This document shows, in pieces, positions 9,949-21,300 of a stretch of DNA of 64,000 nt; the stretch's first letter is position 1; every line of letters starts with the position of its first letter. The DNA lies in contig CAKOGP040002424.1 of assembly GCA_933822405.4 (NCBI GenBank), positions 310,395-374,394 on the forward strand, in the 5' to 3' direction. Below the pieces are notes generated by a model. It worked only from the letters and a program-made list of their open reading frames with translations, had not been told where the DNA came from and ran no database searches. Both the position numbers and the translations under genes were made by a program. Source of the stretch: Cylindrotheca closterium. Lineage: Eukaryota; Bacillariophyta; Bacillariophyceae; Bacillariales; Bacillariaceae.

Positions 9949-12390
9949 ATGCCTACCTTGGTAGACTTTCCCAGTGCTGAAGCTTCCGTCTCCAGAGATA
10001 GAGCGCAGATAAACGATGATGACGACGCTTCAGAGACAATGATCTTCGATGATGACACTGGCTCCATATTGTCTCTCAGCCGACAAGAAAGAATGCGTGC
10101 TGCAATTGACGAATCCACTCTGCTCCTCTCTCCCGACACTGAAAAAGACGGTTACGGCAATGGGTCAAACAGTCTCTTCGATCACATGAATCATACAAAC
10201 GATGACAGTATCCTTTTGACACAACCCGAGTCGAAGAGTACCGCTGCTCGATCTTATCTCGACGTTCACGAAAAAGAGAACGAAAGAAGTTTTCACAACA
10301 CTTCAGAGAGAGTCCAAACGAGAAAAGAGTATGTCCAGGAAAACCAGCAGTGCCCAAATCACGATTTATACCAAAGGAACTACAGCGCATTTGTCAGTCG
10401 GACCATTTCCAACTTTGAAGCTCAACATCCAGGCCAGCTGCAGGACTATCGTCAAATGTCAGCCGATGACAAGAAAGATGCCCAGCTCAATCTAATGACC
10501 TTACTTGGTCGGCTTGGAATATCAAAGGGAAAGAATGGTGGTAACGAAGGCACTCTCAGCAGAGCATCAGATTCTACAATGGATCAGAATGATTCGACGC
10601 TGTTGGATGCTGGTCGGTCTCCACCTCCTCACTTTGACCCAGACGAGACCGCATTGACGCTATCACGTACAGCAAAATCAAAGCGCGAAGTCTCTTTTCA
10701 TCAAGATGTCTATTTGGAGAAGCAACACCGTTCTAGGACTAGTGATTGCAGCGAAGACGTTGACAAGTCCGCCATGCTGCTGTCACCTCAAGGAGGAGAC
10801 GTTGACAAATCTGAAATGTTATTGTCCCCGCAAAGTTTTCAACCCTATGATACTGAACATGGCAACGAAGATAATGATGATCATTCCTTTGGAGTCCAAA
10901 ATGATGAAACGGATGAGTCCATCCAAGATTCAGTGGAGATACCGCGTGCAGCAAGAGCTAGCTCTCCCGAAAACCTATGCTACAACTCTCCCGAGCACAT
11001 TCGAATCAATCCCCATAAGCGCCTTGCTTCTACCAGTGGGAAACGGGGGGCAGACATATCACGCCAACGACTCAGTCAAGAATCAACGCCCCCGTCCCTT
11101 TCCGGCGCAATTAGGGGTCCAGACTCAGATATTGAGTTGTCGTCACATGTTCGACGTCTTTCGATTTCATCACCAGGAGAGCCGAAAGATTTATTTCTGG
11201 CATCGCAGTCACCAATTCAACCAAAATCGACGTACGACTCTTCTGATGATGAGCTGTCTTCTCAATCAGGTGATGGTTCTGATGTAAGGCGGTCACACTC
11301 GTTTAGACACTATGCTCGACCAAGACAGTCTGATGTGACAGTTGACACAATTGATTCATACGCCCGAAAACCGAACCGAGGACGAGCGATGAGAGAGGCT
11401 CCCGTGGGCATAAAGTTATTGCCTGGGGCGACCTTTCACCTTGAAAAGCTTTCCGTGAAAAGGACTGAAACGATGAATGCGAAGAAAGGGCCAAAGGAAA
11501 GAAGCAAGGGCAGTCGAGTGAAACGCTTCATCAATTTTCCTGACCCACTCGTGCGCTACAGCAAACGTCACCGTCGGGTGTTGAAAGATCTATTTGCTTG
11601 GATTAGCGATTCCGAAAAAGAATCTGATGGAGAAGATGGTGGATCACCCTCGAGCTGTGTTGTCTTTTCTCTTTCCGAAGAGAAGATAGTCGATCTGACA
11701 CTGAAAGTGTTGCTTGCTGATGCTGCAATGGACGATAATCGAAGGCGCCAAGAATGTGATTCAGAATTAGGAGGGAAAACAATCATTGTAGTCCGTGCCA
11801 AGGAAGACTTATCCAAATGGGAAACAGCTTTGCGAGAAGGAACAGGGTGCTCGGTTTTGAATCATGCCACGCTTCCGCTTTCAGAACGGGTTCGTTCTTC
11901 AACAGCGGAGAAAGCAATTCGATACGATGTCGTATTGACCACCTATGATGCTCTGAAATCACCAGATGTTGCTATCCAAGTGGATGATATGGGATACGCT
12001 GTTGCAAAGCAGGCAGCACCGAGTGGAAGAGAATGGTTTTCGTCGACCAGCTCGAACGATGCGCCTCGAATGTGCAAACAACTCAGTGTTCTTCATCGAA
12101 TCACATTCCAAAGAATCATCTTTAGCGATGCCCTGGGCCGAAAGTCTTTTCTCGCAAAACCAGGAACCACTAGAGCGGTCGCATTCAATGCACTTAGAGC
12201 TGATTCACGGGTGGTATTCTTCACTGGCTTGGAAGACTTGGAGATCCCTCCTTTACTGGCTCTGAAGAAAAGTGACAAGAGAGCAGTCCCCGCACTACTA
12301 TCCTTGCTTCGATTAGCTGGAGAAGGCGAAGATGAAAGGGACGTACTACAGGAGTGCATTTGCGACGCAGAGGACATGTATGATGGTTGA
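9949..12390 (+). CDS. SNF2-type N-terminal lobe with degenerate ATPase motifs
   Basis: An intronless frame of 813 residues. The start is the first ATG (context CCGCCATGC). Residues 1-530 are acidic, Ser-rich and probably disordered, and carry at least five copies of a short motif of the form D-x-S-x-L-L, often followed by SP. From about 550 the order and spacing of segments match lobe 1 of SNF2 remodellers: LADAAMDDN near 587 where motif I (LADEMGLGKT) belongs, IIVVRAKEDLSKWETAL near 610 (Ia), DVVLTTYDAL near 659 (Ib), FQRIIFSDALGRK near 719 where DEAH belongs, and SRVVFFTGLEDLE near 752 (III). The P-loop lysine and the DEAH acids are absent and there is no lobe 2, so ATP hydrolysis is unlikely. 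I infer a non-catalytic scaffold. It converges on the TPR gene, 80 bp away. Confidence 0.82.
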   Translation: MPTLVDFPSAEASVSRDRAQINDDDDASETMIFDDDTGSILSLSRQERMRAAIDESTLLLSPDTEKDGYGNGSNSLFDHMNHTNDDSILLTQPESKSTAARSYLDVHEKENERSFHNTSERVQTRKEYVQENQQCPNHDLYQRNYSAFVSRTISNFEAQHPGQLQDYRQMSADDKKDAQLNLMTLLGRLGISKGKNGGNEGTLSRASDSTMDQNDSTLLDAGRSPPPHFDPDETALTLSRTAKSKREVSFHQDVYLEKQHRSRTSDCSEDVDKSAMLLSPQGGDVDKSEMLLSPQSFQPYDTEHGNEDNDDHSFGVQNDETDESIQDSVEIPRAARASSPENLCYNSPEHIRINPHKRLASTSGKRGADISRQRLSQESTPPSLSGAIRGPDSDIELSSHVRRLSISSPGEPKDLFLASQSPIQPKSTYDSSDDELSSQSGDGSDVRRSHSFRHYARPRQSDVTVDTIDSYARKPNRGRAMREAPVGIKLLPGATFHLEKLSVKRTETMNAKKGPKERSKGSRVKRFINFPDPLVRYSKRHRRVLKDLFAWISDSEKESDGEDGGSPSSCVVFSLSEEKIVDLTLKVLLADAAMDDNRRRQECDSELGGKTIIVVRAKEDLSKWETALREGTGCSVLNHATLPLSERVRSSTAEKAIRYDVVLTTYDALKSPDVAIQVDDMGYAVAKQAAPSGREWFSSTSSNDAPRMCKQLSVLHRITFQRIIFSDALGRKSFLAKPGTTRAVAFNALRADSRVVFFTGLEDLEIPPLLALKKSDKRAVPALLSLLRLAGEGEDERDVLQECICDAEDMYDG

Positions 12391-12470
12391 TAGATACACG
12401 CAGGTCCACATAGAGTCCAGTAGTAGGTATAATAACATTCAAAATAGCTTCTAATCAAAATTTAATTGCT

Positions 12471-14618
12471 CTATGCTGCAGGAGCTGCTGCAGGTACCGA
12501 GATACCAAAAGCATAAAGCTGTCCCGAGACTGTCACGCTCTGAGCTGATAACCCAGCTTCTTGGAAGATGCGAGCAGCCTCGTTGAAAGACTCCATCATT
12601 GGAACCACGTCTCCTCTTGCCAGGTAAATGTTTCCGATTTCGTTCAGTGTGCGAGCTACAGTCGCCGGGTCTTCCCGTCCAATCGTGCTTCGCTCAATGG
12701 CCAGCGCATTCTTAAAGTGAATGAGCGCCTGTTCCATGTTGCCATCCGCCTTGTAAGCTTCTCCAAGCTTGTACATGGTCATGGAAACATCTCGATGATT
12801 GGCTCCGAGGACCAGCTTCTCCACTCGCAGGGTTTCACTGTAACAAGAAATGGCTTCCTTGTAACTTCCTTGGAGTTGATGGCAGAGTCCCAGATTATAG
12901 AGGGTAAAGCTGACATCGCGATGGTCGTCTCCCAATTTGGCTCGACGAATTCTTAACGACTCGTCAAATAGTTGCATGGCGGTAGAAATCATATTCTTGC
13001 GGTAAAAGATGGTACCTAGATGCGTCAGAGTTGCCGAGACATCCAAGTGGTCATCTCCGAGAATGCTTCTTCTGAGCAACAATGCCCCTTGCAATTTCTT
13101 GGAGGCCATATTCGAGTCGCCCTTTTGGTCATAAATGAGACCAATAACATTGAGGGTATTGGCCACTTCCGCGCTGCCCTCACCAAATCGTTTGCGTTGA
13201 AGACTGAGTGCATGAGAATAGAGTTTAATGGCCAGGTCAAAGTCACCCCGTTGCCTATAGATTTCTCCAATATTACTCAGAGTCACAATAATGTTTGGGT
13301 GAGTCTTTTCCAAGACACGCTTTTCAATTTTCAAGCCTTGCTTGTAAACAATCAGTGCTTGATCAAAGTTTTCTCGTTCAAAGTGAAAGTTGCCAATGCG
13401 ATTCAACAGCATGGCAACCTCCGAGTGGTATTCGCCCAGTGCACCTCGTCCCACTTCGAGCGATTCTTCATATAACTTGAGGGCCTTGTCGTACTCCTTT
13501 CGTTCTTGGTGGATTTGTGCAATCCCAGAGAGTACAACCGCGACATCGCGGTGGTTCTTGGAGAATTTGACCAGGGCCACTCTTAGAAATTCTTGATACA
13601 GTTCAATGGCACGATCGCAGTCTCCCTTTTGGTGAAGGGACTGTCCGGCATTAAAGGCAGTAGCCGCATAGTCGATGCTATCCTTGCCTAGACATTCGCG
13701 GCGAATCTCCAAGGCCTGTTCATAGAAATTCAGAGCCTTGTCAAATTCTTCTCGTTGCACGTGTACTCGTCCAAGATTATTGAGAGTGGTTGCTTCTTCC
13801 TTGGAATTCTTTCCAAGTACTCGTTGTTGAATCTTGACTGCCTTCATGAAGCATTGAATGGCATCTTGCGATTGTTCCACGCTCACATGGTAGTATAAAA
13901 CACCGAGACAGTTGAGCGTAATGCCCACGCTAAAGTCTTCTTCCCCCAAAAGACTCTTGCAGTGTTGGAGTGCAATCTTATAAGCCACAATGGCTTGTTT
14001 GAGGTTTCCCTTGCGGTAATAGACTTGCCCAATGTTGTGCAAGATTGGAATAATCACCTTGTGGACCGTAATCATGGCAATGGGGGTTCTCTCATTCAGA
14101 TCCGCAAGCAGAAATGTTCGCAGGGCGCGTTCGTAATACCCGGAAGCTCCGCACAAATCTTCCAATTTGCGTCTGGCTTGTCCAGCATTGAACAGAATCT
14201 TGGCTTGGACCGACTTGGGGTGATCTCCGGATTCCACCGCCTCCGTGTCGGGATACAAGACCATGCCTTCATCAAAGTCCATTCGTTGGTAAATATAACT
14301 GGAAGGAGGAGGTTCGTTGCGTTCCAGCTCAATGACAGGCCACGGGTCAGACTCTTGGCGAAGAGACGCCGCTTCTTGAAAGAGAGAAGAAGCGGTGGAA
14401 AAGTCACCCTCGCAATACAATGTCACCGCCTTGTTGTTTAATTCCATAATCTTGGCGACAATCTTTTCCGTGGATGACGACTTGTGGAAGGGTCGAAAGA
14501 GATGAGGAATCAACCGCCGCTTGTTGGTTGGATTGGAGGCAGTGTCCATTTTCATGGGCCTTCGGCGTTGTTTCGAACTCTTGTTCTGAAGTTGTTCGGG
14601 ATGAGTGGAGAGACCCAT
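12471..14618 (-). CDS. Kinesin-light-chain-like TPR protein
   Basis: An intronless 715-residue protein. After a basic N-terminus (about 50 residues) and a short helical region, residues 100-690 are a chain of roughly a dozen 42-residue tetratricopeptide repeats of the kinesin light chain type, with recurring elements such as YYRKGNLKQAIVAYK, TLNNLGRVH, LGEDH-like loops and alternating A-L-x-x-Y-E helices. Such repeats bind peptides or partner proteins. No kinesin heavy-chain-binding coiled coil is evident at the N-terminus, so a true motor subunit is not shown; it is better seen as a TPR scaffold. The C-terminus is Ala/Pro-rich. The start ATG is followed by GLSTHPEQ and has no upstream in-frame ATG in the open stretch. 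Confidence 0.9.
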   Translation of the reverse strand: MGLSTHPEQLQNKSSKQRRRPMKMDTASNPTNKRRLIPHLFRPFHKSSSTEKIVAKIMELNNKAVTLYCEGDFSTASSLFQEAASLRQESDPWPVIELERNEPPPSSYIYQRMDFDEGMVLYPDTEAVESGDHPKSVQAKILFNAGQARRKLEDLCGASGYYERALRTFLLADLNERTPIAMITVHKVIIPILHNIGQVYYRKGNLKQAIVAYKIALQHCKSLLGEEDFSVGITLNCLGVLYYHVSVEQSQDAIQCFMKAVKIQQRVLGKNSKEEATTLNNLGRVHVQREEFDKALNFYEQALEIRRECLGKDSIDYAATAFNAGQSLHQKGDCDRAIELYQEFLRVALVKFSKNHRDVAVVLSGIAQIHQERKEYDKALKLYEESLEVGRGALGEYHSEVAMLLNRIGNFHFERENFDQALIVYKQGLKIEKRVLEKTHPNIIVTLSNIGEIYRQRGDFDLAIKLYSHALSLQRKRFGEGSAEVANTLNVIGLIYDQKGDSNMASKKLQGALLLRRSILGDDHLDVSATLTHLGTIFYRKNMISTAMQLFDESLRIRRAKLGDDHRDVSFTLYNLGLCHQLQGSYKEAISCYSETLRVEKLVLGANHRDVSMTMYKLGEAYKADGNMEQALIHFKNALAIERSTIGREDPATVARTLNEIGNIYLARGDVVPMMESFNEAARIFQEAGLSAQSVTVSGQLYAFGISVPAAAPAA

Positions 14619-15180
14619 GTTATTGTTTGGAGTGTAAGAAGTGTTAAGGCAGTAAGCTACTGGTGAACAACGAGATGCAGACGTTGTTTGACTGCTGTTT
14701 TTGGTAGTGTGGTTGTTGGTAGTTGTTGTTGGTTTTTAGTGATGATTGATTGATTTATGAGATGTGTGTGAGTGAGTGAGTGAGTGGTGTGTTCTTCGCT
14801 CGAACACTTTTTTTTTCCCCGCACTGGATGGAGTCAAAGCAGGAACGAAGCGCAATGATTTTGAGTTCGGTTTTTCGAAAGCCATCTTGAATCATCATCA
14901 GGTTTTTATGTTGCAGGTCTTTTTTCGTGCGCAGGTAGAATTCCATTGGTCCTCGTAGGCGGCGCAGCACCGTCAACTGTGTTCGTGGTAATGCAGCCCG
15001 CGTTCCGTGACTTTTGACACGGTGTTCTCTCCGTTAAGTACCCGCGCGATCCAACCCATGCAAGAGCGAAATGAGAAGAAACCGACGAGATCGATGGGGG
15101 AGAAGTGTATTTCTACTACCTTCGATCGAGATCGAAGAAAAGTGATAAAGTCACGTTTTGACTTCACTTTTTATGTTTGG

Positions 15181-15729
15181 GTACGTGTATCGCTCTATCG
15201 CTCTACCTACCGGTACATACATTTTGTTTGATCAAATACGATGGAAATCGAAACAAACAACCGATGAAACATGATGCAAGCAACCAGGCCAGCATTGACA
15301 TATCTCCCTTCACGAGTCATTCACGACTACCAGATCTCCATGACTGCTGCTCCAAGCAAGAGTATAGCTCCAAGCATTTTCGTCTCCAAGCAGTAGATAC
15401 AGTACCGGTAGATACACGCACCACACAAGAGTTGGTTTCAATATTGAATGTTTTTGAAATAAACAAATTGGAGTACTTGTGTACACATAGGCAGTATACC
15501 GTACGTCACTTCCTATCTTATCACACCCTGGTACCTAGTGTAGTCAAGTAGATTGTAGATCTAACAAGGAGCACTATTCCAATCCAAAAGCTGTTGGCAA
15601 CAGCTTTTGCTACCAGGTATGGTACCTGCGACGTACCTGGTGCCAGGTACCGACCACTATCTAATGATATATCAGGAGAGCAAGGAACAACAGCTTGAAG
15701 TATACCGGTACTTTAGCTTGAAGATGTAC
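15181..15729. promoter_or_regulatory. GTAC palindrome cluster
   Basis: Twelve GTAC tetramers occur in 549 bp, against about two expected at random; several are embedded in TACCGGTA or GGTACC. A regulatory role is inferred only from position between divergent genes. Confidence 0.4.
15586..15608. repeat. Perfect inverted repeat, 11-bp arms, 1-base centre
   Basis: AAAAGCTGTTG is followed by one base and its exact reverse complement. The centre is too short for a stable RNA loop, so a dimeric protein site or DNA cruciform is more plausible than a terminator. Confidence 0.75.
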
Positions 15730-15967
15730 GCATGGTCTTGCAAGATTACGTATTCTTTTTTGGATGGCGGCCAGATTTAGTTTCCAGATGACCCCGGTTT
15801 TGATGGGAGATCCGTGCGTCGTAAAATCGAAAACGGGTCGTGTGGAAGGTCGAACTTTGGGCTGTTGCACTCCATCTCTTTTTGGTTCCTCTTTGTTCAT
15901 TACCGTTTTTCGGTCTATTATAATTATTACTTTTCACCCTCCAACAACCTCTCAACTCTTTACCTGA

Positions 15968-18274
15968 ATGGACGGCCCACCATTATTGCGAAACGAACAT
16001 GATGTTAGAACTCCAACGAGGGTAGTCGGTTTGATTCTGTTGCCAACCTTGGCGTTGGCGCTCAAGCTTATTTCGGGGGCTCATGACGAGCATCTTGGAC
16101 ACCAGCACCAGCACCACCAGCAGTACTTGAGACAACCACCAAGTGGTGCTTTTCCATCCTTTGCCACCACCATTACCCGAAATCTAGAACAAGCAACGGA
16201 TGATGCTGCTGCTGCTGAAACGTGTACCCTCGATTGTTGTTGGCAATACGAGCCGACGATTTGCCCTTCGGAAAATGCCTGGATTGAAGCCATTCCGTTT
16301 GGGTTGCAAATTGCCTTGATCATACTTTTCTTGTGCTTGTCGGCACTCTTTTCGGGTCTGACTTTAGGGCTCATGTCTCTAGACAAGACGGGCCTGGAAA
16401 TTGTCATGGGGGGAGACGATCCCGTTGCGGCCGGATACGCCAAGAAAATCTATCCCGTCCGAGAAGATGGAAACTTGTTGTTGTGTACACTATTGTTGGG
16501 AAATGTGGCTGTCAATGCTCTGCTGTCCATTTTCTTGGCAGCGTATACGGGTGGAATCATTGGTTTTATCTCCTCGACCTTTCTCATTGTCATTTTTGGA
16601 GAAATTGTCCCTCAAGCATTGGTAAGATTTTTTTGTTTTCGCAGGAATGGCATATCTTATATATGTCTCGAGTCGCTCTTTCACTAACTCACTAATTTTT
16701 TTAAACTTTGTTCCATGTAGTGCTCTCGGTATGCACTCAAAATTGGAGCTAGAACCGTTCCACTCGTCAAGGCCATTCGAATTCTTCTTTACGTTTTGAC
16801 TGCTCCACTGGCGGTGAGTCTGATCCAAAAGAAAAATGTCGTCACGATAGTCGCTCCATACTCATGTTTTTTTCCTTCTTCTTCTTTCAAATTCTAGAAA
16901 GCTTTGGACTGTGCTCTCGGTAGAGAGTTGGCATCCACTTATAGTAATGCCGAAATGCTAAAGCTTTTGCAAATTCACGTCCAAGAAAATGTTCTGGACA
17001 AGGACACGGCGGGTGCCATGACTGGGGCCTTGACGTACAAGAATATGAGCGTGGAAGACGTCATGACACCTATGGAGCGTACTTTTATGCTCGATGTGGA
17101 CGACAAGCTTAGTTTTGAAAAAATTGCCGCGGTCTTTAAGACTGGCTACTCCAGAATTCCTGTCTATGAAATCTCGAGGCACAATGTGATTGGTCTGCTC
17201 TTTGTCAAGGATCTGATCTTCATTGATCCAGAAGATGAAGTCCCCATTCGAAGTTTTATTCAAATCTTTGGACGTAATGTCCACGTGGTTTGGCCGAATG
17301 ACAACCTTGGGGAAGTTTTGGCCGAACTGAAAAAGGGAAAATCCCACCTTGCCCTCGTCCGAGATGTCGACAATGAGGATGACACCAAAGACCCAGTCTA
17401 TGTCATGCGAGGAATCATTACACTCGAAGATATTATTGAAAAGATTATTGGAGATTCCATTGTCGATGAAACGGATGCTTTCATGGACAATACTCAAGAA
17501 GTCAAGGTAGATCGTGTCGAAGGCTTTCAATGGGCCCGTCTTCGTTTGTTGGATTCCAAGATTACCGACAAGCGTCTTTCCGAAAGTGAGGTACATGCCG
17601 TTACGGCGCACTTGCAAACGAATCATTCCGAAACCTTCAAGCTGTTGACGCATGATCAACTGACTGCCCTTGTCTCCCGAACGCCATTGTGCAATTTTGA
17701 AGAAGCCCAGAGAGAAGTGGGACAGGCACTCCCCAATGAACTCTTGTACGAAACGAATAAGCCAAGTGATGTCTTTACACTAATATTAGGTGGTAAGGTG
17801 ACCATTTTGGTGGGATCCGAAAGCTTTCGATCGGATCTTTCTTCCTGGTCTGTCCTCGGCAAGGGCGCACTGGAAAATGCTGCCTTTGCACCAGATTTTA
17901 CCGCCTATGTGAGCGATGGACCTTGCAAGTGTCTTCGTATCACACGCGCCGATTTTGACAGTGCTGTGGATGCCTCCGCGGTGGAGCGCCGATCCTTGAG
18001 TGATCCTCGGCTTCCTGGAAGTGCAAGAAGACTATCGTCAACGGGCAGCGTGAATAGCGAAGTTTTGAACACCATTAGTGAGTTGGGAGTATCCAACCAT
18101 CGCAAGCATACTCTTGTCACCTTGATGTCGAATGACGCCAAGGATGACGACAAGGTACCCGATAGTCCGAGCAAATCGCGGTTGAGTCTTCGCTTTGCAG
18201 ATGTCATGGATTCAGAAGACATAATAAACAACGGAATTCCAGAAAATGGTGGGGAGAAGACTCTTGATGCCTAA
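15968..18274 (+). CDS. CNNM/CorC-type divalent cation transporter with CBS pair and cNMP-like domain
   Basis: Exons 15968-16621, 16721-16813 and 16898-18274 give 707 residues; both introns are phase 0 (99 and 84 bp). The N-terminus has a hydrophobic segment and a His-rich luminal stretch (DEHLGHQHQHHQQ). Residues 107-280 form the DUF21 membrane domain, with the family sequences ALFSGLTLGLMSLD, LLLGNVAVNALLS and FGEIVPQALCSRY. A CBS pair follows at about 300-430 (VMTPMERTF, YSRIPVY, LLFVKDL, IITLEDIIEKIIGD). Residues 500-605 look like the cyclic-nucleotide-binding-like fold of CNNM proteins. The family handles Mg2+ efflux or homeostasis at plasma or internal membranes, with ATP-Mg sensing by the CBS pair. 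The Ser-rich C-tail may be phosphorylated. The retained-intron frame ends quickly, which supports the splicing shown. Confidence 0.93.
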
Positions 18275-18353
18275 ACAAAATCAGCTGGCTGTATAATTAA
18301 CAAAAGTAACCGTTTTGTAATCAACCTTCTACGTTTGGTATTAAGGTGCTAGT

Positions 18354-21300
18354 TCAAGGAGCCTTTTCAAGTGGGGCAAGGTACTTTGTGACTGCTTCGA
18401 GGACAAGTGAGAATTCAGCGCCTTCCCACCTTCCAAACAATGGATGGTTTCGGAAAGTCATCAGTGGAGCTCGAGGTGAATCAATGCCATGCAGGAACTT
18501 AGTAACAGCGAGCGCCGTATAGTCCAAATTGTCGGATGCACCAAATACGGTGGCAAACGATGCTTTTTCCACCTTCGTTGCCAGCTGGGGCAAGTTTTGC
18601 ACAACAGTCATAATGTCGGGGGACAAATCTCGCTCTTTCAGGTTGGAAAACGATGAAGGCAAGGCTTCCTTGACATCCGATACTGACTTGTCCAAGTCTC
18701 CATCTAGATACTGTTGACAAAGTTCTTGAAATCGGACCAGATTTGTCGATTTTCCTGTGTCCAGAACTTCGGAACTCTCACAAGCTTCACCAACTTCATT
18801 CAAAATGTAGGCCATGTCCAGAACTTTGCTGGCGCCTGAGAAAATTGAAGATGAGAATCTTTCGTATAGGGTGTCAGTGAGGTCAGCAACGTGATCGTCA
18901 AAGTCGTTACTTGCGAAGAAAAGATGGCCTCGTGGAGAAACGCGCAAATGGAAGACTCGTCCATTATCACTGGTGTCCAGTGACATCTCAAGCTCGTTCA
19001 TTGATTGCATTCTACGAAGAGCCGCAAAGACGTGTCGAGGTTCTGCTGATGGACCAAGCACTGTGGCGCAGTCAACAATCGAGAAGGTATACGCGCCAAG
19101 ACTGTAGGCAAGGAACTGACGTTGAAAGGATTCCGGAACCTGATAGTCAGTACTTTCAATTTCCGGTGTGCCTTTGCTTTCTTCTCCAATCGGTGGATTG
19201 AAGCACTGGCAAACTTTATGAATGGACGCAGCAACGGCTTCTCGTTCTGCTAGTTTTTCTAGCGACCGCTTCTTCAAAGCAATGATGGCACGGTCGTAGT
19301 TGAAACCAACAACTTGGATAAATGGATCGCTCCCGCCGTCTTGTTCGATCAGCGATAGCAGAGTTTCTATGGTTTCTGATTTGCAGTCACACCCTAAGAC
19401 GCTACTGCGAACAGGCAAAGCTACTTGCAGAGGCAGATTTCCAGTATCTTCTATGCTTCTCTTGCTGCGCAGCACAACCTCGCGGATTGCATATAAAAGT
19501 GCCCTGATTTGACTCTTTGAAATAATACTTGAGTGTTCTAGAGAGTGACGACGAGGGACCTCTTCCATCATGGGCAACGCGATTGCCTTGGCCTGCCGGC
19601 CGTCTCGTCCAGCCCGACCAATTTCTTGCATGTAATGCTCTGGAGAAGAAGACATGTACATGTGAACAACACCAACCACATCAGCTTTGTCAATACCCAT
19701 TCCAAAGGCGACTGTCGCAACACAGATTCTTGCTTTTCCTCTCATGAACTGAAGACAAAAGATGAGGGATTTGATGGTCAATGAAGCGCTGTGCAAGTTT
19801 GATGACATACCATGCTCTGGGATCTACTTCTGGCACCCGCATCCATCCCTCCATGATACATAACAACTCCGCCCTCCACACCAGCTGCATTCAGACTCTC
19901 TGCCACTACTTCAGTGTCTTTTTGCCGCCAGACATAGACAATAACTGAACCCTTTGAAAGACTACCAAAGTGAATCTTAGCTGCACCATTTTGTTTTCCC
20001 TTGGTTAGTGGCGACAAAATTTTGGAAAGCTTCAGCACCAAAACCAAGTTAGAATAGAAAGGTCACCATGTCATTCAATGAAACAAGAAGAATAATCTAC
20101 GTACCATGATCAAACGCTCTTCTTGACTCGTCACAAAGTGGCACGATACATCAATGTTATCGCGTCCACTTTCAAGAACTTGGACGCTATCATCCTTGTT
20201 GTCTGGATGACTCTTTTCTTCGACGATTCCGATGGTCTGGCAAATGTCATCAATGACACGAGGGCCAGCCGTAGCAGTTATGGCCAATATTGATTTCGGC
20301 GCCATGGTAGCCAAGATATTCTGAAATCTTAAAAAGCACGGACGAAAGTTGTGTGCCCATTGGCTTACACAATGGGCTTCATCAATACATAATAGCGAGA
20401 TCTTTGGAAACTTGCGCTCGTACTGATTTGTGTTTGGATTCCATTTGGTCCGGAAGAGTCGCTGAAATGATGGACTTGCCAGCCGTTCTGGGGATACAAA
20501 TAGAACCTTGATTCTCTTATGAATAATGTCGTCAACGATTGCTGCTGCCTTGGCAACTGATATGGAGCCGGAAAGGGTAGCCGCTGGTACACGTGGCGGA
20601 AGAGCCCTGAGTTGATCCTACAATTTCAAAGCAATAGTAGTGTGAGGGCGCCATTCCGAAATAGTACTGTATCATATGTCTTGACAAACACTACATACCT
20701 GAATCAACGACACCAGAGGAGAGATAACTACTGTTACCCCATCCAACATGGAGGCTGGCAAAGCATAACACAGAGATTTTCCAAAGCCTGTTGGGGCAAC
20801 GAGCAGACTCTTCTTCTCGTCCAGACACCTTTGAATTGCCCACTCTTGACCCTCACGGAAGCTCGAGTGCCCAAACACTTGCGACAGCATCGCATGCATC
20901 CCAGATATCTTCGATTTTGATGCAGTGCAACTAATTTCTCCGTCTTCAAGATCCATAGACCCGCAACTCTTGTCGTTGCCATCTGTGTTGGAAGAATTCT
21001 TCTTTTCGTCTGCGTGAAAAATCTCAAGTTCGTCTTCGGAAGCGTCGGAATCATCCTCGTCACTCGAACTTTCAGAGTCATCACCCTTGACCGAAACCTT
21101 AATGCTCGCAACATTATCTTCCTCTACAGAAGTCGCAATTTCGTCACGGGCCCAGAGTGCCAACCGAAACAAGAGTTCCTTCTTCTTTCCGGTCTTTCTC
21201 AAGTTTCGTTTCGTAGCCTCTGCCCGCAATTCTGGAACGGTAAGAGTACGGAATCGTTCGACATAGGCCGCCACTTGTCGTTGAATGAATCCAGAGCAAT

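Larger units (their letters stand above)
14619..15967. other. Divergent intergenic region with GTAC cluster and short repeats
   Basis: This 1.35-kb gap separates divergent genes and must hold both promoters. It contains a TGAG tetranucleotide run (14768-14786), a T9 run near 14810, a perfect inverted repeat and a dense set of GTAC palindromes. The open frames here are short and lack features. Confidence 0.7.

Noticed and set aside
13020..14441. Long plus-strand frames opposite the TPR gene
   Set aside because: They are antisense reflections of the repeated TPR codons; the minus frame carries the clear repeat pattern.
12471..14618. Calling the TPR protein a true kinesin light chain
   Set aside because: The repeats match the KLC type, but the N-terminal heptad region that binds the heavy chain is not visible.
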